Assembly: GCA_024639405.1 (NCBI GenBank)
Contig: JAHEIL010000007.1
Span: forward strand, 3,814 to 64,106
From: Crocinitomicaceae bacterium
GTDB lineage: Bacteria > Bacteroidota > Bacteroidia > Flavobacteriales_D > Crocinitomicaceae
Length of the DNA stretch: 60,293 nt
Direction of reading: 5' to 3'
Under the pieces are notes generated by a model. The model saw only the letters and a program-made list of their open reading frames with translations, ran no database searches and was not told the origin of the DNA. Position numbers and translations under genes: made by a program. Below are positions 51,973 through 60,293 of the stretch, in pieces. Position 1 is the stretch's first letter; each line of letters starts with the position of its first letter.

Positions 51973-54354
51973 TTAAAATGTTAATTCTCCTTTACTATTC
52001 AATAGATTAAGGGGTATACTAAGTGTTTTCGTTTTTGAATTATAAGTGAATTTTCTTTTCTTTTTATCGAAAAGCACTTTTTTAGGAGCTTTTTTCACAC
52101 CATGAATGATAAGATTATAAGATTTTGTTGGGTTGTTTTCTATCCCATCATTAACGATATTGAATTGAATTTTTCTACTAGACCCATTTTTTTGAAAATT
52201 CATGGATAACAATCTATATCGCTTTGTTTCAAAATTATTTGGCGTAATTCCATCATCTTCGTATAATTGACCGCTGCTATTGTTAAGTGTTTCATTGTAA
52301 TAAAAATGTATGTCAATATTTGCAGTTCCATAATCTTCGGTTGCCTTCATTTTTTCAGCCATAGGTATAAAAGCGCCTGCTCGAATGTATGTTGGAATAT
52401 GATCTATTGATAATTGAACAATTGCAGTTGTTCCACCTTTTATGATTGAATCTGTATAAAAATCAACCCAGTTCGCAGTGGTTGGAAAATAAACTGACTG
52501 TACTTGTTCATCATTTGATAGAACGGGTGAAACGAGAATGTCTTTTCCCCATAAATAAGTCGAGCTATTTTCATAAAGTGCTGTATTGGAAGGTTCTTCA
52601 TAAAACAATGGGCGCATTAATGGATGTCCTAATTGACTATTTTCGAATGCGATCGTGTAATTGTACGGCAACAATTTATAGCGTAATTGTATTGCTTTTT
52701 TTACGATTTGTTTTGTTTCATTGTCTTTAAAAACTACTTCTGAAGGAACAGATTCTTGTGCATGTGGTCTAAATATTGGTTGAAAAACACCGTATTGTAA
52801 CCAGCGAATGTAGAGCATTCGATCATCAATGTCACCAGCAAAACCACCTAAATCAGAATGCATGTAGGCTATTCCTTGTAAACCCATTTGCAAAGAAATT
52901 TCTGGTTGAACTTTCAAACCTCCCCAAGAACGATTCACATCTCCCGACCATGGAATCATTCCAAAGCGTTGAGATCCAGCTGCACCTGCGCGCATTAGAA
53001 TGAAAGGACGTTCTTTTGGCAAGTTGTTTTGATATCCTTCGTGAATCAATTTTGCCCAATCGTGTCCATAAACATTGTGCAATTCATCAGCAGTACCTGT
53101 TGCATGCCGCAAAGCACTTGGATGTACTTCTGGTTCTCCAAGATCGCCCCAAAAACCTTTAACTCCCATTTTCGTTAAGTTGAAATAGATGTCCCAAAAC
53201 CAGGATTTTGTTTGAGGTGAGTAAATATCCAATAAACCGGTGTTTCCAAAATAAAAATTGTAGACAAAAGGATTTCCCAAACTATCGATTGCCAATAATT
53301 TTTTATCAACTGCTTCTTGCCATTTTTTAGAAGTGGTTAAAATAAATGGCTCCGTAATTAGCACCGTTTTGATGTTCTTAGAAGCAAAATCGCCAATCAT
53401 TTTTTGAGGTGTAGGGAATGAATCTTTGTAGAATTCTAAATTTCCCAATGTGCCTTGAATTTCTTTTCCAAACCAATATAAATCTAAAATTACTGCATCT
53501 AAAGGAATTGAATCTTGTTGAAATTTAGTTACAACAGACCGAACTTCTTGTTCAGAATGGTATCCAAATCGACTGGCGAAATTACCAAATGCCCAACGAG
53601 GGGGCAATGGTTGTCTACCTGTTAATGCTGTATAATTTTCAATGATTTCTTCCCAGTTTTCGCCAGCAATAATTTGGTAAGTTTTACGTCCTCCGATCGT
53701 TTCATACACTAAAGTATTGTTGTGTTTTGAATCTAAATCTAAGGTACCAATTGGTGCATTGTCAAAATGTATTAAGTATTTTTCAGATGAAAACACAATC
53801 GGTAAGGTGTAATTCATTAATTCTGATTTGTTTTCGTAACCGTAATGCGCTTTGTTATAAAGGGTCAAACGATTTCCACGTCGGTTCATTCCTAATGCTC
53901 TTGCGCCACCACCATAAACGATTTCATCAGGAGTTAAATTAAACTCAATTGCTTCACCTTTGTCAATTTTTGTATACCCAATTTTTTCTGAACTCAACAA
54001 TTTATTCCCTAAAAAATAGCTGATTTGGAAGGGTGATTTTGTTATTTCAACACGCATTTTTGAAGTCGAAATAATTAATTTATTTCCAGCATCTGAGGTA
54101 CTTAGTAAACCAGATTTTACTGCATGAACTACAGCGTGTGAAACTGCATTCTTTTGTTCATTATTCGGAATAAATGACGTTTCTATAGTTAGTTGATTGT
54201 AGGCACTTATTTCATATTGCCCCTCATTTGTTTGAATGCGAATCGTTTCTGGTGTTGAAGTAAACCCAAGAAATTGGCGATTCGGATTTTGACTGTTAAC
54301 GGCAAATGTTAGTACTAAAAAAACAACACTCGCAAAATAATTTTTTAAAACCAT
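51973..54354 (-). CDS. GH31 alpha-glucosidase
   Basis: A 793-aa exported glycoside hydrolase family 31 enzyme (signal peptide FASVVFLVLTFAVNSQ), releasing glucose from maltooligosaccharides. The N-terminal beta domain ends with the GH31 stretch GGGARALGMNRRGNRL. The barrel contains PPRWAFGNFASRFGYHSEQE, and the catalytic nucleophile D404 is in GFWGDLGEPEVHPS. Further motifs are RPFILMRAGAAGSQRFGMIP and WSGDVNRSWGGL, and a C-terminal beta domain follows. The gene starts one base after the GH13 stop, so the two are translated together. Confidence 0.94.
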   Translation of the reverse strand: MVLKNYFASVVFLVLTFAVNSQNPNRQFLGFTSTPETIRIQTNEGQYEISAYNQLTIETSFIPNNEQKNAVSHAVVHAVKSGLLSTSDAGNKLIISTSKMRVEITKSPFQISYFLGNKLLSSEKIGYTKIDKGEAIEFNLTPDEIVYGGGARALGMNRRGNRLTLYNKAHYGYENKSELMNYTLPIVFSSEKYLIHFDNAPIGTLDLDSKHNNTLVYETIGGRKTYQIIAGENWEEIIENYTALTGRQPLPPRWAFGNFASRFGYHSEQEVRSVVTKFQQDSIPLDAVILDLYWFGKEIQGTLGNLEFYKDSFPTPQKMIGDFASKNIKTVLITEPFILTTSKKWQEAVDKKLLAIDSLGNPFVYNFYFGNTGLLDIYSPQTKSWFWDIYFNLTKMGVKGFWGDLGEPEVHPSALRHATGTADELHNVYGHDWAKLIHEGYQNNLPKERPFILMRAGAAGSQRFGMIPWSGDVNRSWGGLKVQPEISLQMGLQGIAYMHSDLGGFAGDIDDRMLYIRWLQYGVFQPIFRPHAQESVPSEVVFKDNETKQIVKKAIQLRYKLLPYNYTIAFENSQLGHPLMRPLFYEEPSNTALYENSSTYLWGKDILVSPVLSNDEQVQSVYFPTTANWVDFYTDSIIKGGTTAIVQLSIDHIPTYIRAGAFIPMAEKMKATEDYGTANIDIHFYYNETLNNSSGQLYEDDGITPNNFETKRYRLLSMNFQKNGSSRKIQFNIVNDGIENNPTKSYNLIIHGVKKAPKKVLFDKKKRKFTYNSKTKTLSIPLNLLNSKGELTF

Positions 54355-54355
54355 C

Positions 54356-56203
54356 TTATTTTAATTCAATGATTAAACTTGATTTCCCCTTAATTTCAAG
54401 TGATTTAGTAGAAAAGTCAATAGTTTTTTCTGATAATACATCATAACCATTTTTAACGGATCCTAGCATTTCTTGAAAGCGGTCCAACGAACATGTTTGT
54501 TGTTCTTTTGAATTGTTGATGATAACCATAACTTTTTCATTTTCTGTATACCTGAAAAACACATAGACATTGTTTTCAGGCACAAATTGAAGCGTTTTAC
54601 CTAGTTTTAAAGCTGCCGATTTTTTACGATAGTTAAATACTTTTTTAGTAAAAGAATGGTATGCTTCTTGTTCTTTTGTTCGACCTTCTTTCGTAAATGC
54701 ATTTTTTGCATCATTTTTCCATCCACCAGGAAAGTCTTGCCGAATATCAGCATCTCCTTTGTTTTTGTCACCAGCCATTCCGATTTCTGATCCGTAATAC
54801 AGTTGTGGGATACCTCGAACAGTTCCAATTAATGTCATTGCAAGTTGGTAATCATTTAATGATGGATAGATTGTGTTCAATCGTTGTGTATCGTGATTTT
54901 CAGCAAAAATTAAAATATTGTTCGTGTTGGCATATAAAAAGTCATTTACAAAATTGTCGTAGAAACGCATAACACCTTTATCCCATCCTTGTTTTTCTTC
55001 TTTGAATGCTTCAATAATCTCATCATTTAAGGTGAAATCCATCACACTTGGAAGGTACGTATTGTAATGTTGGATGGCACTAATTGGACTATCCTTTTGC
55101 CAAAATGATTGATGCGCCTGGTCGTGCATCCAAACTTCTCCAACAATGTTTGTTTTTGGATACTCTTCCATAATTTTCTGTGTCCATTCAGCAATTCCCG
55201 CTTTATCATTGTAGATATAGGTGTCTACACGTAAACCATCTACTCCAGAAAACTCCATCCACCAAATATTGTTTTGAATTAAGTAATTTAAAACCAATGG
55301 ATTACTTTGATTTAAATCGGGCATAGAACGAACAAACCACCCATCAGAATTTATTTTCAAATCTAAGTCTGAACGATTTGGGTCCATTTGAGTCGATGCT
55401 CTGAAATTAGTTTGTTTGAATCCAGGAAATTGATGTAACCATGAATAGGTTGGTAAATCAAAGAACATCCAGTGATTCGATCCCCAGTGATTGGGTACAA
55501 CATCCATGATTACTTTTATGTTTTTTGCATGCGCTTTTTCGACTAATTTTTTATAATCATCGTTTGTGCCGTAACGTGGGTCAACTTTGTAAACGTCACT
55601 TTGTCCATATGTATGGTAAGAGTAGTTCGTGTCATTGTCTTCTAATAGTGGAGTTGACCAAATAGCCGTTGCTCCTAAATCAGCAATGTAGTCTAAATTA
55701 TTGATTATTCCTTGAATATCACCACCGTGTCGTCCACCTGGTTTTTCACGGTTTAATTTTTCAACTACAGATGGATGAGAATCATTTTTTTCATCCCCAT
55801 TGGCAAAACGATCAGGCATTATCAAATAAACCATGTCTTCAGACGTAAAGCCAACTCTGTTTCTAGAATTTTCATTTCTTACTTTTAGTTCATAAGGAAT
55901 GGAAAGTTTAGTTTTCGACCCTTGTTTTAACAATATAGAATACGTTCCTGCTTTAGCTCCTTTTGTTTCGATGGTGGCAAATATATAATTGGGATTTTCT
56001 GTTTTTGTAACACCAAGTAAAGTCAATCCATCAACGGAAACTGAATAATTGGCTATATTTTTCCCATGTAACATGACTTCAATTGCATGGTGCTCCATGT
56101 TGACCCACCAATTTGGCGGCTCAACGTGCTGAAGTAAATCTTTTTGACTGAATAAAAGTTGACTTTGTATAAAAAGGCTAATAAATAAAAGTGTTTTTTG
56201 CAT
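54356..56203 (-). CDS. GH13 alpha-amylase/neopullulanase (SusA-like)
   Basis: A 615-aa exported alpha-amylase family enzyme (signal peptide FISLFIQSQLLFSQ). Residues 20-120 form a cyclomaltodextrinase-type N-terminal beta domain (VEPPNWWVNMEHHAIEVMLH). The catalytic barrel starts MVYLIMPDRFANGDEKND and carries VVPNHWG, the nucleophile D327 in GLRVDTYIYND, the acid/base E356 in GEVWMHD, and the transition-state stabiliser Asp in AENHDTQR. The C-terminal domain is beta-rich. It is a SusA/neopullulanase-like enzyme cleaving starch or cyclodextrins to maltodextrins. The gene lies 11 bp after the CotH gene and one base before GH31. Confidence 0.94.
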   Translation of the reverse strand: MQKTLLFISLFIQSQLLFSQKDLLQHVEPPNWWVNMEHHAIEVMLHGKNIANYSVSVDGLTLLGVTKTENPNYIFATIETKGAKAGTYSILLKQGSKTKLSIPYELKVRNENSRNRVGFTSEDMVYLIMPDRFANGDEKNDSHPSVVEKLNREKPGGRHGGDIQGIINNLDYIADLGATAIWSTPLLEDNDTNYSYHTYGQSDVYKVDPRYGTNDDYKKLVEKAHAKNIKVIMDVVPNHWGSNHWMFFDLPTYSWLHQFPGFKQTNFRASTQMDPNRSDLDLKINSDGWFVRSMPDLNQSNPLVLNYLIQNNIWWMEFSGVDGLRVDTYIYNDKAGIAEWTQKIMEEYPKTNIVGEVWMHDQAHQSFWQKDSPISAIQHYNTYLPSVMDFTLNDEIIEAFKEEKQGWDKGVMRFYDNFVNDFLYANTNNILIFAENHDTQRLNTIYPSLNDYQLAMTLIGTVRGIPQLYYGSEIGMAGDKNKGDADIRQDFPGGWKNDAKNAFTKEGRTKEQEAYHSFTKKVFNYRKKSAALKLGKTLQFVPENNVYVFFRYTENEKVMVIINNSKEQQTCSLDRFQEMLGSVKNGYDVLSEKTIDFSTKSLEIKGKSSLIIELK

Positions 56204-56214
56204 GATGATTTAAT

Positions 56215-57636
56215 TTATTCGAACGTGTATTTTTTTTGTGAATTCCCAAATTTATCCCAAAGAATGATTACTTGATTTTTTGTATCAATGGGTATTTTTT
56301 GCCCTAAAATAGTGGTCGCTTCAACCGCAATGAAGGGTTCTTTTTCCAATTCATTTATTGATAGAGCACATGGATTTTGTAAATTCTGGAACGGAAGTAA
56401 TTGTTGAGTTACACTCATTGTTCGTAATTGTACATAATCTTCAATTGAAAAATCAATGTGTCCGCCCCAAGCTGTTGTAATTGCCTCTAAAAAATCGAAA
56501 TTTGAAAAATTATAATCGTATCCCTTGTAATCATCGTCAAGTGCAGCGGATTCAATTAATGCTTGTTTTTGTTGTGCTAACGAGACAATTGCACTTGTAG
56601 TAAAAAATGAATTTATATATAAATCAACATAGTATGTAAATCGATCTTTGAAATAAGGCACAGCCATTAATTTCGTGTATAAAGGTCGAGGATCAGTTGT
56701 GTTTCCCCATGTATAAATATTTCGATTGGTCCAATTGATATTCATCCAATCAACACCAAAAGTATTATCCATGTCATATTCAATAAACATAAATTTTCCA
56801 TCAGAAGGTCGTTGGTATAAATAGTAATTGTTTTTATTAAAAGCATACCCATCCCAATGACCAGTTAATATTTCAACTGCCAATGTTTTTAAATAAGAAT
56901 CAACGTCAAAAATTGCTTGAATGTCACAAGCAAATGTTGAAGAACTTGCATTTAAAACAGTAATAAATTGAATTAAACTTTGTAGGTTGTTTCCTTGTTT
57001 AAGTTCATACACTGGAGTGTAGCTGTTTTCATTAGTTCCTAAATTTTTAAGGTTTGCGCCATAACTTGCTTTTATTAACGTACCATAATAATTTAAAGGG
57101 AAACGTTGTTTTAAAAATTGCTCGTCAATGTGTTCTACGTTAATGTAAAGTCCTTTGTATTCATTATTGACGTATAATTTTACATAACTTGTTCTTGGAG
57201 CTACAACTCCCGCTTGAACCAACATTTGAGCAGATAAATAAGAACGTAAGATAGAAACATCGTTGTGTTCACCATTCAAATTTAATTTTTCTAAGTTGTT
57301 CCATTTCATTCCTTGTGTAAATGAATTAAAGGAAACTTTAAATGATTTTTTTGCGGAATAACGCGAAGTATTTCCACGTAAACGAAAACCAACATTGTAA
57401 ACCGTATCGTTGAATGTAGCACTTTGATAAACAAACGTTGCAGGATATTCAAAGTTGGCTTCTAAGCTGTCTGGACCAAGGAGCATTGCTAAATCTGAAG
57501 GGGCCATTGATATCTTAACTGTTGCCACTTCATTTTGGAGAAATGCAGGAGTGTTTGCAGGATGAATACTTTGGCCAATAAGTTTAAATTGAACCATTAA
57601 AACAACAACAAACAACACACTTTTTTTAGCCACCAT
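56215..57636 (-). CDS. CotH-type kinase, exported (first gene of the alpha-glucan operon)
   Basis: A 473-aa exported protein (signal peptide VVVLMVQFKLIGQ) of the CotH protein-kinase family, which in spores phosphorylates coat proteins on serine. Visible motifs are NVGFRLRGNTSRYSAKKSFK (P-loop-like), LEKLNLNGEHNDVSILRSYL, the catalytic-loop-like GHWDGYAFNKNNYYLY, and the metal site IEYDMDNTFG. Its C terminus (about 430-473) looks like a degenerate type A sorting domain (AVEATTILGQKIPIDTK, VIILWDKFGNSQKKYTF). It is the first gene of the GH13-GH31 operon, so it may act on sugars or surface proteins of this pathway; that is inference. Confidence 0.85.
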   Translation of the reverse strand: MVAKKSVLFVVVLMVQFKLIGQSIHPANTPAFLQNEVATVKISMAPSDLAMLLGPDSLEANFEYPATFVYQSATFNDTVYNVGFRLRGNTSRYSAKKSFKVSFNSFTQGMKWNNLEKLNLNGEHNDVSILRSYLSAQMLVQAGVVAPRTSYVKLYVNNEYKGLYINVEHIDEQFLKQRFPLNYYGTLIKASYGANLKNLGTNENSYTPVYELKQGNNLQSLIQFITVLNASSSTFACDIQAIFDVDSYLKTLAVEILTGHWDGYAFNKNNYYLYQRPSDGKFMFIEYDMDNTFGVDWMNINWTNRNIYTWGNTTDPRPLYTKLMAVPYFKDRFTYYVDLYINSFFTTSAIVSLAQQKQALIESAALDDDYKGYDYNFSNFDFLEAITTAWGGHIDFSIEDYVQLRTMSVTQQLLPFQNLQNPCALSINELEKEPFIAVEATTILGQKIPIDTKNQVIILWDKFGNSQKKYTFE

Positions 57637-57848
57637 ATTTTTTTTAACAAAAGCTAAATGTAAAAATTACACTAAGCAGTGTGAAAAGTATAAAATTTTA
57701 GGGAAATAAGAATTAAAAAAATAAATAATGTGTTTTGAATTAGTTCCAATTTGGAGTCAATTTTAAACGATTCAAATAATTTAATTCGATTTTTTCAAAA
57801 GAAAAAATTACATTTATCATCTAAATATGAAATTAGTATAAAGACATT

Positions 57849-60116
57849 ATGAAGAACCCATTCTTAATTGCGTTGTTTTCACTTTTTTTAGTGAATCAAC
57901 TATCGGCACAAAATTTTTATGATCGTGCAACCGTTCAAACCATTAAAATTTATTTTGCATCGTCAAATTGGGATGCAATTTTGGATGCTGCGACTCAAAC
58001 AGATGCATATGTAATGGCTGATTCAGTAGTGATTAATGGTGTTGCATTCGATAGTGTTGGAGTAAAATACAAAGGCAATAGTTCATATAATGCGAATAAT
58101 AATAAAAATCCATTTCACATAAAATTAGATTATATAAAAGGGAAACAAGATTATCAAGGATATACAGATATTAAATTGCAAAATGGTTTTAGTGATCCCT
58201 CCATGATTCGAGAAGTTTTATCTTACGCAATTTTAGAGCAATACATGGATTGCCCAAAAGCAAATTTTGCCAATGTTTATGTAAATGGCTCACTTCGAGG
58301 GATCTATTCTAGTGCAGAAGATATAAATGATCGTTTCAATGGCGAACATTATTATTCAACAAATGGTTCATTTTTTAAATGTAATCCAGTTGGCGGAGCA
58401 GGTCCTGGAAGTACAGTTAGTCCAGATCTTAAATACATCAATGCAGATAGCACTTCTTATTACAACGGTTATGAATTGAAATCTGATTACGGTTGGAAAA
58501 ATTTAGTTGGATTAATTGATACCTTGAACAATAATTTCTCAGAAATTGAAAAAGTATTGGATGTAGATCGTGCTTTGTGGATGTTGGCTTTTAACAATGT
58601 ATTGGTTAATTTAGATTCATATTCAGGAGCTTTTCGTCAAAATTATTATTTGTATCATGATTTGAATCACCGATTTGTTTCAACTATTTGGGATTTGAAC
58701 ATGAGTTTTGCTGGTTTCCCTGGAGGAACAGGCTCTGGAGCATATACAGCAACAAGTTTAGATCCACTATCAAATAGCACATCCAATAACCATCCATTAA
58801 TCAAAAAAATGTTGGCTGATCCTATGTATAAAAGAATGTACATGGCACATTTAAGAACGATTGTTCAAGAAGTTTTTGCTAATCAAAATTTTGTAACAAT
58901 GGCCAATACGATTCGTGCAACGATTGATGCATCGGTTCAAGCAGACCCTTACAAATTTTACACATATACACAATACCAAAATAGTTTAACTACTGCTGTG
59001 ACAGGCGGCGGAGGACCTGGTCCTGGCTCATCAATTCCTGGAATTAAAGCCTTAATGGATGCACGTGTTACTTATTTTAATACAAATGCGAATTACATCC
59101 TTTCAGCACCAACTATTAGCAATGTTGGTTCTACAGTTGCTGCTCCAAATTATGGTCAAACAGTAACGATCAAAGCAACGTGTTCCAACGAAGCAACTGT
59201 GATGATGGGGTATCGTTTTGAACACCCATTGAAATTTACACGTGTTCCAATGTATGATGATGGAAATCACAACGACGGTGCTGCTGGTGATCATGTTTAT
59301 GGCGCTGCAATTACATTAAATGCAACTACTTTTGAATATTATATCTATGCCGAAAATACCAACGCTGGTTTGTTTAGTCCACAACGTGCTGAACATGAAT
59401 TCCACTCATTAGCTATAACTATTCCTTTAGCAGTTCAAGGTGATGTTGTCATCAATGAAATCATGGCAGTGAATACACAAACAGCTTATGATTCAAATGG
59501 TGAATCCGATGATTGGATAGAATTGTATAACAAAACGAATCATGCAATAGATGTAAGTGGTTTGTATTTAACAGATGACATTTTTAATTTAATGAATTGG
59601 CAAATTCCTGCTGGCACTAAAATAAACGCAAATGATGTGTTAATTATTTGGGCAGATAATGATGCGAATCAGTTTGGTTTACACACAAATTTTAAATTAA
59701 GTTCAACTGGCGAATCGATTATTCTTTCAAATGGGTCAACTATTTTTGATGGAGTGGATTATTTACTTCAAACGGCAGATATATCCTATGCTAGATGTCC
59801 GAATGGAGGTGCAACATTCTCTTTGGTGCAACCAACATTTGATGCATTGAATAATTGTGTTGTTGGATTGAATGAATTGACCGCAGCTTTTTCAATTAAA
59901 ATTTATCCTGTTCCAGCACAAAATGTTTTAACTTTTGAAGGTCAAGACAAATTATCAGTTGAAGTATTGGATATGCAAGGGCGATTAATTTCCCATTTTA
60001 ACAAAAATGATTTTTCACACCAATTGAACATTTCAACATGGCAAGCAGGTTGTTACATTACTCGTTTGACAGCAGAAAATGGTAAAACGCAAGCAGTACT
60101 TTTTACAAAGGAATAA
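57849..60116 (+). CDS. CotH-type kinase with lamin-tail domain and T9SS sorting domain
   Basis: A 755-aa exported protein (signal peptide ALFSLFLVNQLSAQ). The CotH domain (about 30-380) has VGVKYKGNSSYNANNNKNPF, LQNGFSDPSMIREVLSYAIL, the catalytic-loop-like VNLDSYSGAFRQNYYLYHDL and the metal site WDLNMSFAG (DxN where the neighbour has DxD). A Gly/Pro-rich linker follows, then a beta domain (about 415-520), a lamin-tail domain starting GDVVINEIMAVNTQTAYDSN (about 530), and a type A C-terminal domain (IKIYPVPAQNVLTFEGQ, VEVLDMQGRLISHFN). It is therefore a surface or secreted kinase. It diverges from the other CotH gene across 212 bp. Confidence 0.88.
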   Translation: MKNPFLIALFSLFLVNQLSAQNFYDRATVQTIKIYFASSNWDAILDAATQTDAYVMADSVVINGVAFDSVGVKYKGNSSYNANNNKNPFHIKLDYIKGKQDYQGYTDIKLQNGFSDPSMIREVLSYAILEQYMDCPKANFANVYVNGSLRGIYSSAEDINDRFNGEHYYSTNGSFFKCNPVGGAGPGSTVSPDLKYINADSTSYYNGYELKSDYGWKNLVGLIDTLNNNFSEIEKVLDVDRALWMLAFNNVLVNLDSYSGAFRQNYYLYHDLNHRFVSTIWDLNMSFAGFPGGTGSGAYTATSLDPLSNSTSNNHPLIKKMLADPMYKRMYMAHLRTIVQEVFANQNFVTMANTIRATIDASVQADPYKFYTYTQYQNSLTTAVTGGGGPGPGSSIPGIKALMDARVTYFNTNANYILSAPTISNVGSTVAAPNYGQTVTIKATCSNEATVMMGYRFEHPLKFTRVPMYDDGNHNDGAAGDHVYGAAITLNATTFEYYIYAENTNAGLFSPQRAEHEFHSLAITIPLAVQGDVVINEIMAVNTQTAYDSNGESDDWIELYNKTNHAIDVSGLYLTDDIFNLMNWQIPAGTKINANDVLIIWADNDANQFGLHTNFKLSSTGESIILSNGSTIFDGVDYLLQTADISYARCPNGGATFSLVQPTFDALNNCVVGLNELTAAFSIKIYPVPAQNVLTFEGQDKLSVEVLDMQGRLISHFNKNDFSHQLNISTWQAGCYITRLTAENGKTQAVLFTKE

Positions 60117-60132
60117 AAATATAGTTTAATAT

Positions 60133-60170
60133 AAATCCCTCATCTTCAAATAGAAGTGAGGGATTTTTTT
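60133..60170 (+). terminator. rho-independent terminator of the CotH-LTD gene
   Basis: A 14-bp stem with one bulged base (AAATCCCTCA and TGAGGGATTT outer arms, CTTC/GAAG inner pair) is followed by eight T. Confidence 0.85.
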
Positions 60171-60275
60171 TAGGATTAACTTTTTTTCACACACTTATTG
60201 TAAAAAATACCATAATTTCTTTGTTTGTATCATTTTATTATTTAATTTCGACACTTAACAAACTAAAATAACGCT

Positions 60276-60293
60276 ATGAATACAAAAAATTTA
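60276..60293 (+). CDS. possible start of the next gene (cut by window edge)
   Basis: An ATG at 60276 begins MNTKNL and runs off the right edge. The 105 bp upstream are very AT-rich and gene-free, as expected for a promoter region. Nothing can be said about function. Confidence 0.3.

Noticed and set aside
1-60293. Transposons, prophage, tRNA and rRNA genes
   Set aside because: No transposase, integrase or phage structural motifs were seen, and no tRNA-like or rRNA-like segments were recognised by eye; a tRNA scan could not be run.

Overview
The window is an AT-rich (roughly one-third GC by eye) chromosomal segment from a member of the Bacteroidota, most likely order Flavobacteriales. Three things support this: Bacteroidota-type promoters (TTG, about 19 bp, TAnnTTTG) in front of many genes; type IX secretion (T9SS) cargo with type A and type B C-terminal sorting domains plus a PorP/SprF partner; and a SusC/SusD pair. 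A Crocinitomicaceae/Fluviicola-like host is a guess only. Genes are dense, no intergenic gap exceeds 300 bp, and I see no rRNA, tRNA, CRISPR array or insertion sequence.

Layout. 1-5 kb: recA (3' end cut by the window edge), a Bcp peroxiredoxin, an M1 aminopeptidase lipoprotein and an orphan biotinyl-carrier protein. 5-8.2 kb: an operon of a TlpA-like thioredoxin, a DUF6029-type outer-membrane barrel and an Omp28-like thioredoxin-fold lipoprotein, which looks like an envelope thiol-redox module. 8.4-13 kb: a small T9SS cargo protein, cysQ and two paralogous RemB/Wzi-like barrels. 13-14.1 kb: three tandem, divergent, tail-less SSB paralogues. 14.4-21.7 kb: a HisKA_2 sensor kinase, a lipoprotein hydrolase, ribE, an unknown secreted protein, metF, ispD and a PpiD-like folding factor.

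21.8-31.2 kb: a 1611-residue outer-membrane protein (barrel plus 14 Ig-like repeats, seven of them exact-length 267-bp units), divergent from a four-gene operon made of a type-B T9SS cargo, a PorP/SprF protein and two glycosyltransferases. 31.3-32.6 kb: a secreted hydrolase and a ParDE toxin-antitoxin pair with a clear operator palindrome. 32.7-45.9 kb: a LETM1/TerB-like protein, a lamin-tail cell-surface protein, asd, radA, a GH3 beta-glucosidase with a Nudix-fold regulator, a helicase with a C-terminal HTH, and two uncharacterised proteins.

46-60 kb: hemW, then an alpha-glucan utilisation locus read leftward (CotH-type kinase, GH13 amylase, GH31 glucosidase, SusC, SusD), with a second CotH protein (lamin-tail domain plus T9SS domain) diverging from it. 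In this locus SusCD would capture and import maltodextrins, while GH13 and GH31 would degrade them. The CotH kinase in the operon is unexpected.

The best candidates for something undescribed are the SSB triplet, the TlpA/DUF6029/Omp28 module with a Cys pair at the end of the barrel, the T9SS cargo/SprF/glycosyltransferase operon, the barrel-plus-Ig giant and the CotH link to the alpha-glucan locus. All functions are inferred from sequence; no searches were run.
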